This document shows, in pieces, positions 34,516 through 43,790 of a stretch of DNA of 64,000 bases (the first letter of the stretch is position 1; each line of letters begins with the position of its first letter). The position numbers and the translations under genes are program-made. This DNA is from Caballeronia sp. LZ062 (GTDB taxonomy: Bacteria > Pseudomonadota > Gammaproteobacteria > Burkholderiales > Burkholderiaceae). The notes beneath the pieces were generated by a model. It made no database searches. It was not told where the DNA came from and saw nothing but the letters and a program-made list of their open reading frames with translations. Location: the NCBI RefSeq assembly GCF_031450785.1, contig NZ_JARTWB010000001.1, positions 558,001 through 622,000 on the forward strand, written 5' to 3'.

Positions 34516-35064
34516 TCAGTAGTGAATGGATAACGGCTCGGGATGTTCCTGCGTTATCACACAGCTGGACTCGACCGGCCAGCCCGCCGCGGTAAGCGGC
34601 GGGGTATAACGCTGGCATTGGCCGTTGGTGCCCAGGGTATACGACGAGACCGTCAGCAGCTGCGAGTTCGTTTCCGGCGCAACGTAGACGGTGACATCCG
34701 ACCCTTTCCTCAGCGTGAATGCAGGCCGCCCCGCAGCGGTGCCGGGCACGAGCGGCGCCCCGCTGCAATCGCTCGAATAGTACTGGTTCTGGAAGTACCA
34801 TCCCCACATGAATTCGGTGGCCGAATAGACGGTCTTGTTGCCGGTGCCGGAGATTTGCCGCCGCATGATCGGCACGAACGCCGGCGCCCCGTTCACCGTC
34901 ACGAAGACACCGGCGCTGCCCTGTGCATATTTCAGAGCGCCTACTTCTTGGCCGTTCGCATCGAAGACATGCAGATTGTGCCGATGATGAGCGTGTTCCA
35001 TTTCATCGGCGAACGACGTCGTCGCGCTTGCGCACAGCAGCGTCAACAGAAAGATTCCGCGCAT
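34516..35064 (-). CDS. Secreted protein of unknown family (tandem paralogue 2)
   Basis: This 182-residue protein has a signal peptide (MRGIFLLTLLCASATTSFA) and a His-rich start to the mature chain (EMEHAHHRHN). I do not recognise the family. It is clearly related to the protein encoded just upstream (35116-35670). Shared blocks include HVFDANGQEVGAL, FVTVNGAPAFVPI, TVYSATEFMW, SSDCSGAPL, DVTVYVAPETNS and EHPEPLSI. Four cysteines follow the signal peptide (DCSG, GQCQ, SSCV and one more in the leader region to be discounted). It lies 51 bp behind its paralogue on the same strand. Beta-rich, probably periplasmic or exported. Confidence 0.65.
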   Translation of the reverse strand: MRGIFLLTLLCASATTSFADEMEHAHHRHNLHVFDANGQEVGALKYAQGSAGVFVTVNGAPAFVPIMRRQISGTGNKTVYSATEFMWGWYFQNQYYSSDCSGAPLVPGTAAGRPAFTLRKGSDVTVYVAPETNSQLLTVSSYTLGTNGQCQRYTPPLTAAGWPVESSCVITQEHPEPLSIHY

Positions 35065-35115
35065 GGCATGTACCTCAAGGCCACATTCGTTCAGGGAAGA
35101 CGCGTGTGCGCTCGA

Positions 35116-35670
35116 CTAATGCCACCGCCCTGCGTTTCCGGCCGGAACCCGGATGGTCAGCGGTTCCGGATAAGCGCCGGTCAGCGAGAACGTGCTTTCC
35201 GTCGACCATCCGTATTCCGTCACCGGCGTGCTCGAAGCCGTGCACGTGAAGGTCGGCCCCGCCCGCACGGACCCGATGGACACGGGAGCGGAGTTGGTTG
35301 CAGGCGCGACGTATAACGTGACGTCGTTGCCGAGCCGCACGGTCGTCGTTGGCCGGATGCCTGTCGTCACCGTGATGACAGGCGTGCCGCTGCAATCGGT
35401 TGACGTGAAGTCGACTGCATTCAAGCCCGACCATCTGAATTGCGTAGCGGAATAGACCGTTTGCGGACCGCCGTCGCCCGACACGATGACGCGCTCGATG
35501 GGAACGAATGCGATAGCACCGTTCACTGTCAGATAAACGCCGGGGCCGCCATAGTCGTCCAGCGGTCCGACGAACTTGCCCTGAGCGTCGAACACCTGGG
35601 GCGTCCCGCCCCCCGCGAACGCCGCCGACAGATGCAGCAGCAAGCACACTGAAACGACCATAGCACGCAT
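35116..35670 (-). CDS. Secreted protein of unknown family (tandem paralogue 1)
   Basis: This 184-residue protein has a signal peptide (VVSVCLLLHLSAAFA). The mature chain carries QVFDAQGKFVGPL, YLTVNGAIAFVPI, TVYSATQFRW, STDCSGTPV, DVTLYVAPATNS, FTCTASS and AYPEPLTIR, each matched in the following gene. The GAGAGGTGAAAAG site before the ATG at 35670 supports the start. I cannot assign a function. The pair looks like a gene duplication whose copies have diverged to perhaps 35-40 per cent identity by eye. Confidence 0.65.
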   Translation of the reverse strand: MRAMVVSVCLLLHLSAAFAGGGTPQVFDAQGKFVGPLDDYGGPGVYLTVNGAIAFVPIERVIVSGDGGPQTVYSATQFRWSGLNAVDFTSTDCSGTPVITVTTGIRPTTTVRLGNDVTLYVAPATNSAPVSIGSVRAGPTFTCTASSTPVTEYGWSTESTFSLTGAYPEPLTIRVPAGNAGRWH

Positions 35671-36171
35671 CTTTTCACCTCTCTCTCGTCTGTTGCGCGC
35701 ATTGCCGAATGAGCGAACAGCCTGGCAACGTATCAGTTAGGATAGGACGGCTTCGACGTATTGCAAAGTTAAAGCGCCAGAACGCACGAATGTGCTGACG
35801 CAGCATTGGGAGCACTCTGTCGCGTCTAAGCTGATTGATTGAGTCCATCGCTCAGGTGGTCTTAGTTTTTCGATGCGAAGCGCCCCGACGCACGATGGAT
35901 GAGCTGAAACCCTCTCCCACCGTTGCCAGCGTCAACGCAGCCGAACGTAAACACTGCGATAACAGCAGACGAATCGTTCGTTCACTTACGCGGTGAGTGA
36001 CTGAGTGTACTCAGGGTAATCAGTTCGAGCATTCTGCGGTGCAACGAAGTCGGTCGAAGCTGGCTTCTCTGCATGATGCGATGGGCACTTATCGGCCCGT
36101 GATTGTCCTTGACTCCAGTGCTCAAAAGCGAGACGTTCTGCACAACGACACAGCTCGCCGATGAACCTGCA
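35671..36171. other. 501-bp intergenic region with one dyad
   Basis: This gap lies between the secreted-protein pair and the end of the sensor-kinase gene. No gene was recognised. CTGAGT-GT-ACTCAG at 36001-36014 is a perfect inverted repeat with a two-base centre. The promoter of the secreted-protein pair should lie toward 35671. Confidence 0.45.
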
Positions 36172-37548
36172 TCATTCAGCGGTAATGCCTGGCAACGTCA
36201 CGATCACGTTCGTTCCCCGGCCTGCGGAAACGTCGGAGAGTGAGATCGTGCCGCCATGCGCGCGCACAATCTCGCGGGCGATCGCGAGACCCAGGCCGCT
36301 TCCCTCTTCTTCCGATGCGCGAAAGAACGGCTCGAAAACGCGGTCGCGCAAAGCGGCGGGAATGCCCGGACCTTCGTCGACGACAACGATGCGTACCACG
36401 GCCTCTTTCTGTTGCGCCTCGATGGTGACGCGCGTGCCGCCTGGGGAATAGCGTATCGCGTTGTCGATCAGATTCGAGATCACAGCCGACAAAAGCGGTT
36501 CGCTGCCCGTCACGACGAGCTTACCGTCGAACGAAACGGCCAGCTCGATATCTCGCCGTCTTGACATGAGCGCCAGCTCCTCCAGGGCGCGCGTCACGAC
36601 GGTTCTCAAATTAACTGCCTCGCCCGCGAAGGCGGTGTAGTCGGCGGCCTCGGCCTGAGCGAGGATCAGGAGTTGATTAATCAACGTCACCATCGCGCGG
36701 TTACTGTGATGCATCGCGGCCAGCGTTTCGCGCACTTCGTCCAGACTGTTCTGCCGGCGCGCGTACTGAAGCTGCGATCCGAGCAACGTGAGCGGCGTGC
36801 GCATCTGATGCGCGGCCGCCGCGATGAACCGACGCTGCGTAGCGGTCTGCCGCTCGATCACGTCGAGTGATGCGTTGAAAGCCGACACCATCGGCTGAAG
36901 CTCGGTGTGAAGATCGGTTGAATCGATGCGCGCGCGGCTGCGCAGCGGGTCCGCCATCAGTCCGCGCGCGAGCTTGCCGAGCGGCCTCAGTTCGAGCGCG
37001 AGGCCCGCGCAGACGAGCAGGATCGCCGCGACGATGCTGCCGAGGATATACACGAGTTGCGGCTTCCACAGCGACGCGATGAGCGCATCACGGGACGTGA
37101 GCGTGCGCCCGAGCGATACGATCAGCCCGACCGTCCGCCCGCTGTCCACCATCGGGCGTTCGAGCGAGACGGCACGCACGGGAAGGTCGCCGACCTTCGC
37201 GTCGTACCACTGCGGCGAGCCGGTGAGCGTCGTGCGCGGAAAGTCAGACGTGCCCGCGATCACCGCGCCGCCCGCTATCTCCACGCGATAAAACACCTGA
37301 TCGCCTTCTTCCGTGCCGACAATCTGGATGGTGCTCGGCGAGATGGACGCGACGAGATCGTGGCCGCTCCAGCGGACGTCGGCGGCCATCACGCGTGCCG
37401 CCGCGAGCAGGGCAGCATCCTGAAGGAGACCGGCGGTGCGCCGCGCGTTCACGTGCGTGACCCAGGCGGCGATCAGCCCGAAAACGGTCATCGGCACGAT
37501 GAGCCAGACGAGGAGGCGCGTGCGCAGGCTACGTCTGCGGCTCGACAT
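36172..37548 (-). CDS. Sensor histidine kinase, TctE/QseC-like
   Basis: This 458-residue membrane kinase has helix 1 at about residues 9-32, a periplasmic sensor domain to about 165, helix 2 (YILGSIVAAILLVCAGLALEL), and a HAMP-like linker. HisKA carries the phospho-histidine at residue 247 (FIAAAAHQMRTPLTLL), followed by a complete ATPase domain (ISNLIDNAIRYSPGG, VVDEGPGIP, GSGLGLAIAREIV). The ATG at 37548 overlaps the end of the response-regulator gene by 20 bp. With the MFS transporter and regulator it forms an operon, which suggests sensing of the transported carboxylate. Confidence 0.9.
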   Translation of the reverse strand: MSSRRRSLRTRLLVWLIVPMTVFGLIAAWVTHVNARRTAGLLQDAALLAAARVMAADVRWSGHDLVASISPSTIQIVGTEEGDQVFYRVEIAGGAVIAGTSDFPRTTLTGSPQWYDAKVGDLPVRAVSLERPMVDSGRTVGLIVSLGRTLTSRDALIASLWKPQLVYILGSIVAAILLVCAGLALELRPLGKLARGLMADPLRSRARIDSTDLHTELQPMVSAFNASLDVIERQTATQRRFIAAAAHQMRTPLTLLGSQLQYARRQNSLDEVRETLAAMHHSNRAMVTLINQLLILAQAEAADYTAFAGEAVNLRTVVTRALEELALMSRRRDIELAVSFDGKLVVTGSEPLLSAVISNLIDNAIRYSPGGTRVTIEAQQKEAVVRIVVVDEGPGIPAALRDRVFEPFFRASEEEGSGLGLAIAREIVRAHGGTISLSDVSAGRGTNVIVTLPGITAE

Positions 37549-38206
37549 GTTCGAGCAGATAACCGAGCCCGCGCAGCGTGATGATCGCGGCCGTGCTCTT
37601 CTCGATCTTCTTCCTGAGCCGCGAGATATAAATTTCGATGGCGTCGCCGCTCGGCGGCGCATCACGGTCGTCGATGGCTTCGGCCAGCACCGCCTTCGAC
37701 ACCGTGCGGCCCGTTTGCAGAATCAGCGCCTCGAGCACGGCATGTTCGCGCGGCGTGAGCGTGAGCACGTCGTCGTCGATGAAGAACCGGCGGCGGTCCA
37801 TGTCATAAACCAGGCTGCCGCAGCGAAGGCGGTTCGAGCGCCCCGGCGCGTGGCGCCGCGCCAGCACCTTGATGCGCGCGACCAGCTCGCGATCGTCGAA
37901 GGGCTTGACGACGTAGTCGTCCGCGCCGTCGCCGAGACAGATGACCTTCTCGCCGATATCGCCCGTGGCGGTCAGAACCAGCACGGGCGTGTCGTTCGCT
38001 TCGGCGCGCATACGCCGCAGCACCGCTTTGCCCGACATGCCGGGCAGGTTCAGATCGAGCAGCACCACGTCGTAACGCGGGCCGGCGAGCGCCGCCACGG
38101 CCGCTTCGCCATCAAGGACGTGATCGACCAGAAAGCCCTCGGCCGTGAGCGTTTTCGCGAGCCAGTGCGCGAGTTGGCGGTTGTCTTCGATCAGCAGAAG
38201 TTTCAT
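37529..38206 (-). CDS. OmpR-family response regulator, TctD-like
   Basis: This 225-residue regulator has a receiver domain with its phospho-aspartate at residue 51 ([20 protein letters not shown]), conserved Thr (VLTATGD) and Lys (VVKPFDD). The C-terminal winged helix ([41 protein letters not shown]) binds DNA. Start ATG 38206 overlaps the stop of the MFS gene (ATGA). It pairs with the downstream kinase. Confidence 0.92.
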   Translation of the reverse strand: MKLLLIEDNRQLAHWLAKTLTAEGFLVDHVLDGEAAVAALAGPRYDVVLLDLNLPGMSGKAVLRRMRAEANDTPVLVLTATGDIGEKVICLGDGADDYVVKPFDDRELVARIKVLARRHAPGRSNRLRCGSLVYDMDRRRFFIDDDVLTLTPREHAVLEALILQTGRTVSKAVLAEAIDDRDAPPSGDAIEIYISRLRKKIEKSTAAIITLRGLGYLLEHVEPQT

Positions 38207-39510
38207 TGCTCGGGAACGCTTTGCCAGCGATAGCCGTCGCGGGCTTCGCGCGAACGGTACAGCACGAGCGTCGCCGCCGCACCGCACAACGCGGCCGCGC
38301 CCATCCATGCGCCGGGCGCGGCCTTGTCGCCCGTGAAATGAATCAGCGACGTCGAGATAGCCGGCGTGAAGCCGCCGACCAGCGTGGCGAGGCTGTAGGC
38401 CATCGAAAAACCCGTCGTGCGCACGTGCGCCGGCATCAGCTCGGTGAGCGCGACGACCATCGCACCGTTGTACCACGCATAGAGCACGGAAAGCCACAAC
38501 TCGACCAGCAGCAGACGCTCGAAGGACGGCGCGGCGACGAGCCATTGCATCGCCGGATACGAGGTCAGGACCGTCAGCACCGTGAAGAGCAGCAGAATCG
38601 GGCGGCGGCCGACGCGGTCGGAAACAGCGCCTGAAATGGGCAGCCAGATCAGGTTCGACAAGCCGACGCAGACGGTCACGGTAAGCGAGTCGATGGACGA
38701 CAGATGCAGCACGGTCTTGCCGAAGGTCGGCGTGTACGTGGTAATCAGATAGAACGAAGCCGTCGTCATCACGACGAGACCCATGCCCGCGACGATCAGA
38801 CCGGCGTTCTGCAGCATGGACAGCATGATCTCGCCCATGCGCGGATGATGCTTGCGCGCGGCGAACTCATCGGTTTCGCGCAGCGTGCGGCGAATCAGGA
38901 TCAGGAACGGCACGATCAGGCAGCCGATCAGAAACGGGATGCGCCAGCCCCATGCGCTGACATCGGCGGGCGGCAGTATCTGATTGAGCAGTACGCCAAG
39001 CGATGCGGCCGCGATCACCGCGACCTGCTGGCTGCCCGATTGCCATGCGCAGAAGAAGCCGCGCTTGCCGGGCGTCGCGATCTCCGCGAGATAGACCGAC
39101 ACGCCGCCCAGTTCGACGCCGGCGGAAAAGCCTTGCAGCAGGCGTCCGCACAGCACGACGACAGGCGCGGCCAGTCCAATCGACGCATAACCCGGCACGA
39201 GTGCGACGCACGCGGTGCCGATAGCCATCAAAGCGAGCGAGAGCAGCAGACCCTTGCGGCGTCCGTGGCGGTCCACATAGGCGCCGAGCACGAGCGCGCC
39301 CACCGGACGCATCACGAAGCCCGCGCCGAATACCGACAGCGCGAGCAGCAGAGACACGAATTCGCTTTCCGCCGGAAAGAACGTGCGCGCGATGGCGCTC
39401 GCGTAATAGGCGTAGACGGTGAAGTCGTACATCTCGAGGAAATTGCCGCTGACCACGCGGAAAACCGCGCGAAACGGCGAATCGGTATGGCTGCGAGTCT
39501 GGGAAGTCAT
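38203..39510 (-). CDS. MFS transporter, citrate/tricarballylate:proton symporter type
   Basis: This 435-residue protein belongs to the metabolite:H+ symporter branch: [27 protein letters not shown] at the N-terminus, [60 protein letters not shown]. These are hallmarks of CitA/TcuC-like carriers. It should import a tricarboxylate or similar acid. The gene overlaps the following response-regulator gene by four bases, so transport and sensing genes are translationally coupled. That is unusual for TctDE-type systems, which usually accompany a TctABC transporter. Confidence 0.88.
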   Translation of the reverse strand: MTSQTRSHTDSPFRAVFRVVSGNFLEMYDFTVYAYYASAIARTFFPAESEFVSLLLALSVFGAGFVMRPVGALVLGAYVDRHGRRKGLLLSLALMAIGTACVALVPGYASIGLAAPVVVLCGRLLQGFSAGVELGGVSVYLAEIATPGKRGFFCAWQSGSQQVAVIAAASLGVLLNQILPPADVSAWGWRIPFLIGCLIVPFLILIRRTLRETDEFAARKHHPRMGEIMLSMLQNAGLIVAGMGLVVMTTASFYLITTYTPTFGKTVLHLSSIDSLTVTVCVGLSNLIWLPISGAVSDRVGRRPILLLFTVLTVLTSYPAMQWLVAAPSFERLLLVELWLSVLYAWYNGAMVVALTELMPAHVRTTGFSMAYSLATLVGGFTPAISTSLIHFTGDKAAPGAWMGAAALCGAAATLVLYRSREARDGYRWQSVPEQ

Positions 39511-39602
39511 GAGGTCCTCTCACGTCCGAAGGACGAATTCCGTCACCGGCGATGCTTGCGCGCCGCCGGACGATGTCTGCTGCAATTGAATGCCTGCCCG
39601 AT

Positions 39603-40592
39603 CTAGCCGATGTCCATCACGGCCTTGCCGGACTGGCGGCGTTCCTCGAGCGCGGCGTGCGCTTCCTCGACGTTGTCGAGCGTGTAGCGCCCGTTTATCT
39701 CGACGCGCAGTGCGCCTTGCGCGATGGCCGCGAACACGTCGTCGGCGCGGCGTTGCACGGTGGCGGCATCGGCGAGATGATCGGCAAGACGCGGGCGCGT
39801 GAGAAAGAGCGAGCCCGCCTCGCCGAGTTCATAAGGATCAAGATCGCGCATCGGCCCCGTCACGGAACCGTAGTTGACCACGAGACCGCGCACGCGCGTC
39901 GCGCGGAAGCTGTCGCGCAAGGTGGCCTTGCCGACAGCATCGAAGACGACATCGACACCGCGACCATCGGTCAATTCGCGAACGCGGTCCGCGAAGCCGC
40001 CGTTCTCGTAGAGCAGCACGTGATCCGCGCCGCGCGTGCGGGCGATGGCGGCCTTGTCGGGCGTGCTCGTGGTCGCGAACACTTCGGCGCCGCGCCGCTT
40101 CGCGAGCTGCACCAGCAACTGCCCGATCCCGCCCGAGGCCGCATGAACGAGACAGGTCATGCCGGGTTCGAGCTTCGCCACGTCGTCGAGCAGATAGTGC
40201 GCCGTCGAGCCCTGGAAGATCGCGGCGGCAGCCGTGTCGTAACCGATGCCGTCCGGCACGCGCGCGAGCCGCGCGGCAGGCACGATCGCATAGTCGGCGT
40301 ATGCGCCCCACGCAATGCACCACGCCACGCGTTGGCCCGCGCGCACCGACGTCACGCCCGCGCCCGCCTTCACGACCTCGCCGGCGCCTTCCATCCCGAG
40401 CGTGCAGGGAATGCGCACGGGATACGTGCGCGAATCGCGATACTTGCCTTGCCGCGTATGCACGTCCATGAAGTTGATGCCCGCCGCGACGACGCGCACG
40501 AGCACCTCGCCCGGTCCCGGCCTCGGTATCTCTATTTCGACGCGGCGCAGCACTTCGGGGCCGCCGTATTCATGAATCTGGATGGCTCGCAT
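39603..40592 (-). CDS. NADPH:quinone oxidoreductase / zinc-free alcohol dehydrogenase family
   Basis: This 329-residue medium-chain dehydrogenase/reductase of the quinone-oxidoreductase group has the start MRAIQIHEYGGPEVLRRVE, GINFMDVHTRQGKY, LGMEGAGEVV and the cofactor motif VHAASGGIGQLLVQLAKRRGAEVFAT. The zinc-ligand cysteines of alcohol dehydrogenases are absent. It probably reduces quinones or unsaturated carbonyls with NADPH. AAGGAGAC precedes the start at 40592. It is the second gene after the binding-protein gene on the same strand. Confidence 0.88.
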   Translation of the reverse strand: MRAIQIHEYGGPEVLRRVEIEIPRPGPGEVLVRVVAAGINFMDVHTRQGKYRDSRTYPVRIPCTLGMEGAGEVVKAGAGVTSVRAGQRVAWCIAWGAYADYAIVPAARLARVPDGIGYDTAAAAIFQGSTAHYLLDDVAKLEPGMTCLVHAASGGIGQLLVQLAKRRGAEVFATTSTPDKAAIARTRGADHVLLYENGGFADRVRELTDGRGVDVVFDAVGKATLRDSFRATRVRGLVVNYGSVTGPMRDLDPYELGEAGSLFLTRPRLADHLADAATVQRRADDVFAAIAQGALRVEINGRYTLDNVEEAHAALEERRQSGKAVMDIG

Positions 40593-40656
40593 GGAGCGTG
40601 TCTCCTTCTTTTCGAGTGATGTTCGGGCGCTGCCGCTTCGCACGCGGCCGTGTTGG

Positions 40657-41664
40657 TTATTGCGCGGCGTCGACGAAACGGTCGGTCCAGGTCCGCGAGA
40701 GATCGATGTGCGCCGGCGATACGTCCGCATCGACCTCGGAGAGAATCGCGAGCGCCGTAGGCGGCGCTTCGGGCGGCATACGCCCCGTCGGCGAGAACGC
40801 AGGCTTCATGACGGCGAGCGCGTGGCGGTAGCCCGCAGTGTCGCCGCCTTTGAGCGAAGCGGGCACCGCCGCTTCGATCTCGGCTTCGTCGTGTGTCTGG
40901 ATAAAGCGCAGCGCCGCATGGACCGCGCGCACGAGGCGCCCGGTTTCGTCAGGATGCGCGTCTATCCACTCGCGGCGCATGTAGACGCACGGGCCGACGT
41001 ATGAGCCGCCGAGTCGGGCGCGCGTGTCCGCTGCGCCGCGCAGATCGACGAGCGCACGCGCCGCGCCGCGCGACATGAGACGCGTCGCCGTCGGTTCCTC
41101 CGTCATGCCGGCGTCGATCGCGCCCGACACGATCGCCTGCTCGAACGCCGCCTCGGTTGGGAGCGGGACCACGGTATAAGCGTCGGACGCCACGCCCGCG
41201 CGCTTTGCGAGATAACGGGTAAGCACGTACGTCGACGAGCCGAAGCCTGTCACGCCGAGCTTGCGGCCGCGGGCGTCGGCGAGGGTTCGCATCGCGCGCG
41301 CACCGTCGTCGTTGCGTGCAAGTTCGATGACCCCCGCGGACTGGCCGAGCACGATCACCGATTGCACATCCATGCCGCGGCTTTGCAGCGCGACGGCGTG
41401 GTCGTAATAGCCCACGGCGCCCTGTATCGCGCCGGCGACCAGTTCCGTGGACACATCGATGCCGGCGGGCGACGACATCACGCGGACATCGAGTCCTTCG
41501 CTGCGGAAATAGCCGAGCCGGTCCGCGAGAATCACCGGTAGATAGACGAGTTTGGCGGCGCCGCCGGTCATGAGCCGGATCGGCTGCGCGTGCGCCGCCT
41601 GTGCCGCGCATAGCGCGAGCGCAACGACGAAAGCACGGACGGACGGCCTTGCGCCAAACGGCAT
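40657..41664 (-). CDS. ABC-type substrate-binding protein, NMT1/SsuA-like, without adjacent permease
   Basis: This 335-residue exported protein has a signal peptide (SVRAFVVALALCAAQAAHAQ). The mature part follows the nitrate/sulfonate/thiamine-precursor pattern: LVYLPVILADRLGYFRSEGLDVRV, ELVAGAIQGAVGYYDHAVALQSRG, LGVTGFGSSTYVLTRYLAKRAGV, GAIDAGMTEEPTATRLM. I chose ATG 41664 (MPFGARPSV) because GAGGAG lies eight bases before it. No permease or ATPase gene is next to it, so it is an orphan. The ligand is unknown. Confidence 0.85.
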   Translation of the reverse strand: MPFGARPSVRAFVVALALCAAQAAHAQPIRLMTGGAAKLVYLPVILADRLGYFRSEGLDVRVMSSPAGIDVSTELVAGAIQGAVGYYDHAVALQSRGMDVQSVIVLGQSAGVIELARNDDGARAMRTLADARGRKLGVTGFGSSTYVLTRYLAKRAGVASDAYTVVPLPTEAAFEQAIVSGAIDAGMTEEPTATRLMSRGAARALVDLRGAADTRARLGGSYVGPCVYMRREWIDAHPDETGRLVRAVHAALRFIQTHDEAEIEAAVPASLKGGDTAGYRHALAVMKPAFSPTGRMPPEAPPTALAILSEVDADVSPAHIDLSRTWTDRFVDAAQ

Positions 41665-41869
41665 CGAAAGACTCCTCAGCATCGGCGGGACGCCTGCGCA
41701 AGGCCGACGTCGAGATGACTGGAAGTATAAAAAACCGTCCCCTTCTGAATGCTTTCCGTCGCGGATGTGTTTTCTACGTGATTTCCCGGAACGCGACGCG
41801 CGCAGTTCGGATGCGCTTGCGGGATGAGGCGCTCTTGCGTGGCGTCATCGCGCTGGCCTGAGATTCCAT

Positions 41870-42724
41870 CTAGTGCCAAGACTCGCCGCCATGCGGAGGT
41901 CCGCCATGCTGAGGCGGCGGGCCTTGCCACTGTGGCAGTGCGCCGCCATGTTGCGGCGGTGGTTCGTTCCGCTGCGGCGGTGGTCCACCATGCATCGGCA
42001 CGGCGCCCGCCTGTGGAGGCGGACCGGCGCGCATCGGCGCGTTGCCGGGTTGTGGTGGAGGGCTTCCATGTATAGGCGCGGCGCCGGGCTGCGGATGGTC
42101 GCCACGCACTTGCGGCAACCCGCCTTGCATCGGCGCAGCGCCAGCTTGCGGCGGAGTGTTCTGGTACATAGGCGCGGCGCCCGAGTGCGGATGCGGTTCG
42201 CCACGCTCTTGCGGCGGCCTGCCCTGCATCGGCCCGGGGCCCGCGCCCCGGGAAGGCGGCATCTCACCGCGCGGCGGCCAGCCGCCCTCCGGCGTCGGAG
42301 CGCCATGCGGGGGCGGCGGACGGTGCTCCCAGCGCGGCTCATCCCGATACCACGAGCGATTGCGGTAGTAGCTCCCCCAGTAGTTGCCGATCACGAAGCC
42401 GACGATCGGCACGCCGATCACGGTTCCATACGTCAAGACGGGGACATAGCTGCCCTGATACGGGTACGCGAGGCTGCCGCCATAGGCCCAGCCGCGCAAG
42501 TCGGGTGCGGCGACGTCGCGCCAGGTGTATCCGTCGACACAGCCCATGACCGTTACCGTCACGCCAGCGGGCAGTTCCGCGACGGTAGGGTAGTCGTCGC
42601 CGGGGCCCGCGTAGACGACCAATGGCGCGCTGGTATAAGCGACCGACTGCGCGAACGCCGTCGCAGGCACCGCCGATAGCGCGGCCACGCCGATAAGCGC
42701 CGCGTGAAAGAGCCGTATTGCCAT
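41870..42724 (-). CDS. Exported bacterial-SH3 protein with long proline-rich C-terminus
   Basis: This 284-residue protein has a signal peptide (FHAALIGVAALSAVPATAFA), then an SH3-like domain (about residues 26-85: PLVVYAGPGDDYPTVAELPAGVTVTVMGCVDGYTWRDV, LRGWAYGGSL). A short hydrophobic stretch follows (YGTVIGVPIVGFVIGNYWGSYY). The remaining 140 residues are a degenerate Pro/Gly/His/Gln/Met repeat with recurring units such as GAAPMQG and PPPQ. SH3 domains of this kind bind cell-wall peptides. The tail may span or bind envelope material. Start ATG 42724 has GGGGATGCG upstream. Function is not known. Confidence 0.72.
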   Translation of the reverse strand: MAIRLFHAALIGVAALSAVPATAFAQSVAYTSAPLVVYAGPGDDYPTVAELPAGVTVTVMGCVDGYTWRDVAAPDLRGWAYGGSLAYPYQGSYVPVLTYGTVIGVPIVGFVIGNYWGSYYRNRSWYRDEPRWEHRPPPPHGAPTPEGGWPPRGEMPPSRGAGPGPMQGRPPQERGEPHPHSGAAPMYQNTPPQAGAAPMQGGLPQVRGDHPQPGAAPIHGSPPPQPGNAPMRAGPPPQAGAVPMHGGPPPQRNEPPPQHGGALPQWQGPPPQHGGPPHGGESWH

Positions 42725-42808
42725 CGCATCCCCGCCTGAGGTTCCCGGAAGCATCTGAAGAACCCTACCGCAATTCCGATGCCCTGCGGACGCGACGCGC
42801 AACAACGG

Positions 42809-43774
42809 TCACCCCTGCTTCTGCTCCGTCATGAACTTGCCCGCCGGCGCGTTCGCATTCTTCTGACGGCGTGTGACGCCGTCGATGCCGCCATCCACCG
42901 CCCATTCGGCGAACACGGTCGGACCCGGTTCGAAATCGCGCGGTTGCCATTCGGGCGTGAGTTGATCTTCGTCCGCGTAGTATTCGATCAGACCGCCCGC
43001 CGGATTCTTGAAGTACCAGAAATACGCCGACGACACCGGATGCCGCCCCGGCCCGAGCTGCGTTTCCCAGCCGCACCGGCCGATATGCAGGCCGCCGCCG
43101 AAGACTTCGTGGATATCGCGCACTGTGAAGGCGACGTGATTGAGGCCGCGTTTGCCCGTCGGCAATTGCAGCAGGAAGACATCGTGATGGCCGCCGTGCG
43201 GCGCGCACCGCATGAACGCGCCGCGTTCGGGATACCGGTCGGACATCTCGAAACCGAGGCGCTCCTCGTAGAAGCGTTGATGCTCGGCCAGACAGTTCGT
43301 GAAGAACACGACGTGACCGACTTCCACCGGCTCCGCATGGTCGTACACGGGACTCGGCGTGTCGACGCGCAGCGTCTGCCCCCACACGTTGGAGGGCGAG
43401 CCCTTCACGTCGATGGCGCGCTTGCGCGTCACTTCCACGCGCACCGCCATGCCGTTCGGATCGATACAGCCGACCGCGTCCTGCTGCGAGTAATAGCCCG
43501 GCGCACCTTCGAGCCGCGCGCGGTAGCCGTCGAGTTCTTCCGCCGTCGCGACGCCCCACGTCACTTCACGCAGCGTCGGGCCGTCTTCGAACGCGGGCGG
43601 CAGCGCCGGATCGTCCGCCCGCACCACGAGCACCGTGCAGCCATTGAGCGTTTCGAAGCGCGCGGCGGTTTCGTCGTGCGCGACTTCGTGCATCCCCCAG
43701 TCGGAGAAGAAGCGGCGGCAGGTGTCGAGATCGTCGACGCCGTAGGTGATCTGTTCGATGCCAAGAATGGTCAT
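42809..43774 (-). CDS. VOC-family extradiol-type dioxygenase (catechol 2,3-dioxygenase-like)
   Basis: This 321-residue protein has two tandem vicinal-oxygen-chelate modules. The C-terminal module carries the extradiol iron triad: His 154 (EVGHVVFFT), His 213 (GLNHVAFTVRD) and Glu 264 (GLIEYYAD). GLNHVAFTVRDIHEVF and the YFKNPAGGLIEYYADED region are typical of type I extradiol enzymes, which cleave catechol-like rings next to the hydroxyls using Fe(II) and O2. It is the last gene of operon A, 16 bp after the aldehyde dehydrogenase. A non-oxygenase VOC function cannot be excluded. Confidence 0.82.
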   Translation of the reverse strand: MTILGIEQITYGVDDLDTCRRFFSDWGMHEVAHDETAARFETLNGCTVLVVRADDPALPPAFEDGPTLREVTWGVATAEELDGYRARLEGAPGYYSQQDAVGCIDPNGMAVRVEVTRKRAIDVKGSPSNVWGQTLRVDTPSPVYDHAEPVEVGHVVFFTNCLAEHQRFYEERLGFEMSDRYPERGAFMRCAPHGGHHDVFLLQLPTGKRGLNHVAFTVRDIHEVFGGGLHIGRCGWETQLGPGRHPVSSAYFWYFKNPAGGLIEYYADEDQLTPEWQPRDFEPGPTVFAEWAVDGGIDGVTRRQKNANAPAGKFMTEQKQG

Positions 43775-43790
43775 GATGCTTCGTGCTCCG

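Noticed and set aside
42042..42368. Plus-strand Cys/Gly-rich open frame opposite the SH3 protein tail
   Set aside because: Its repeats are the mirror image of the Pro-rich tail. No ribosome site or signal peptide.
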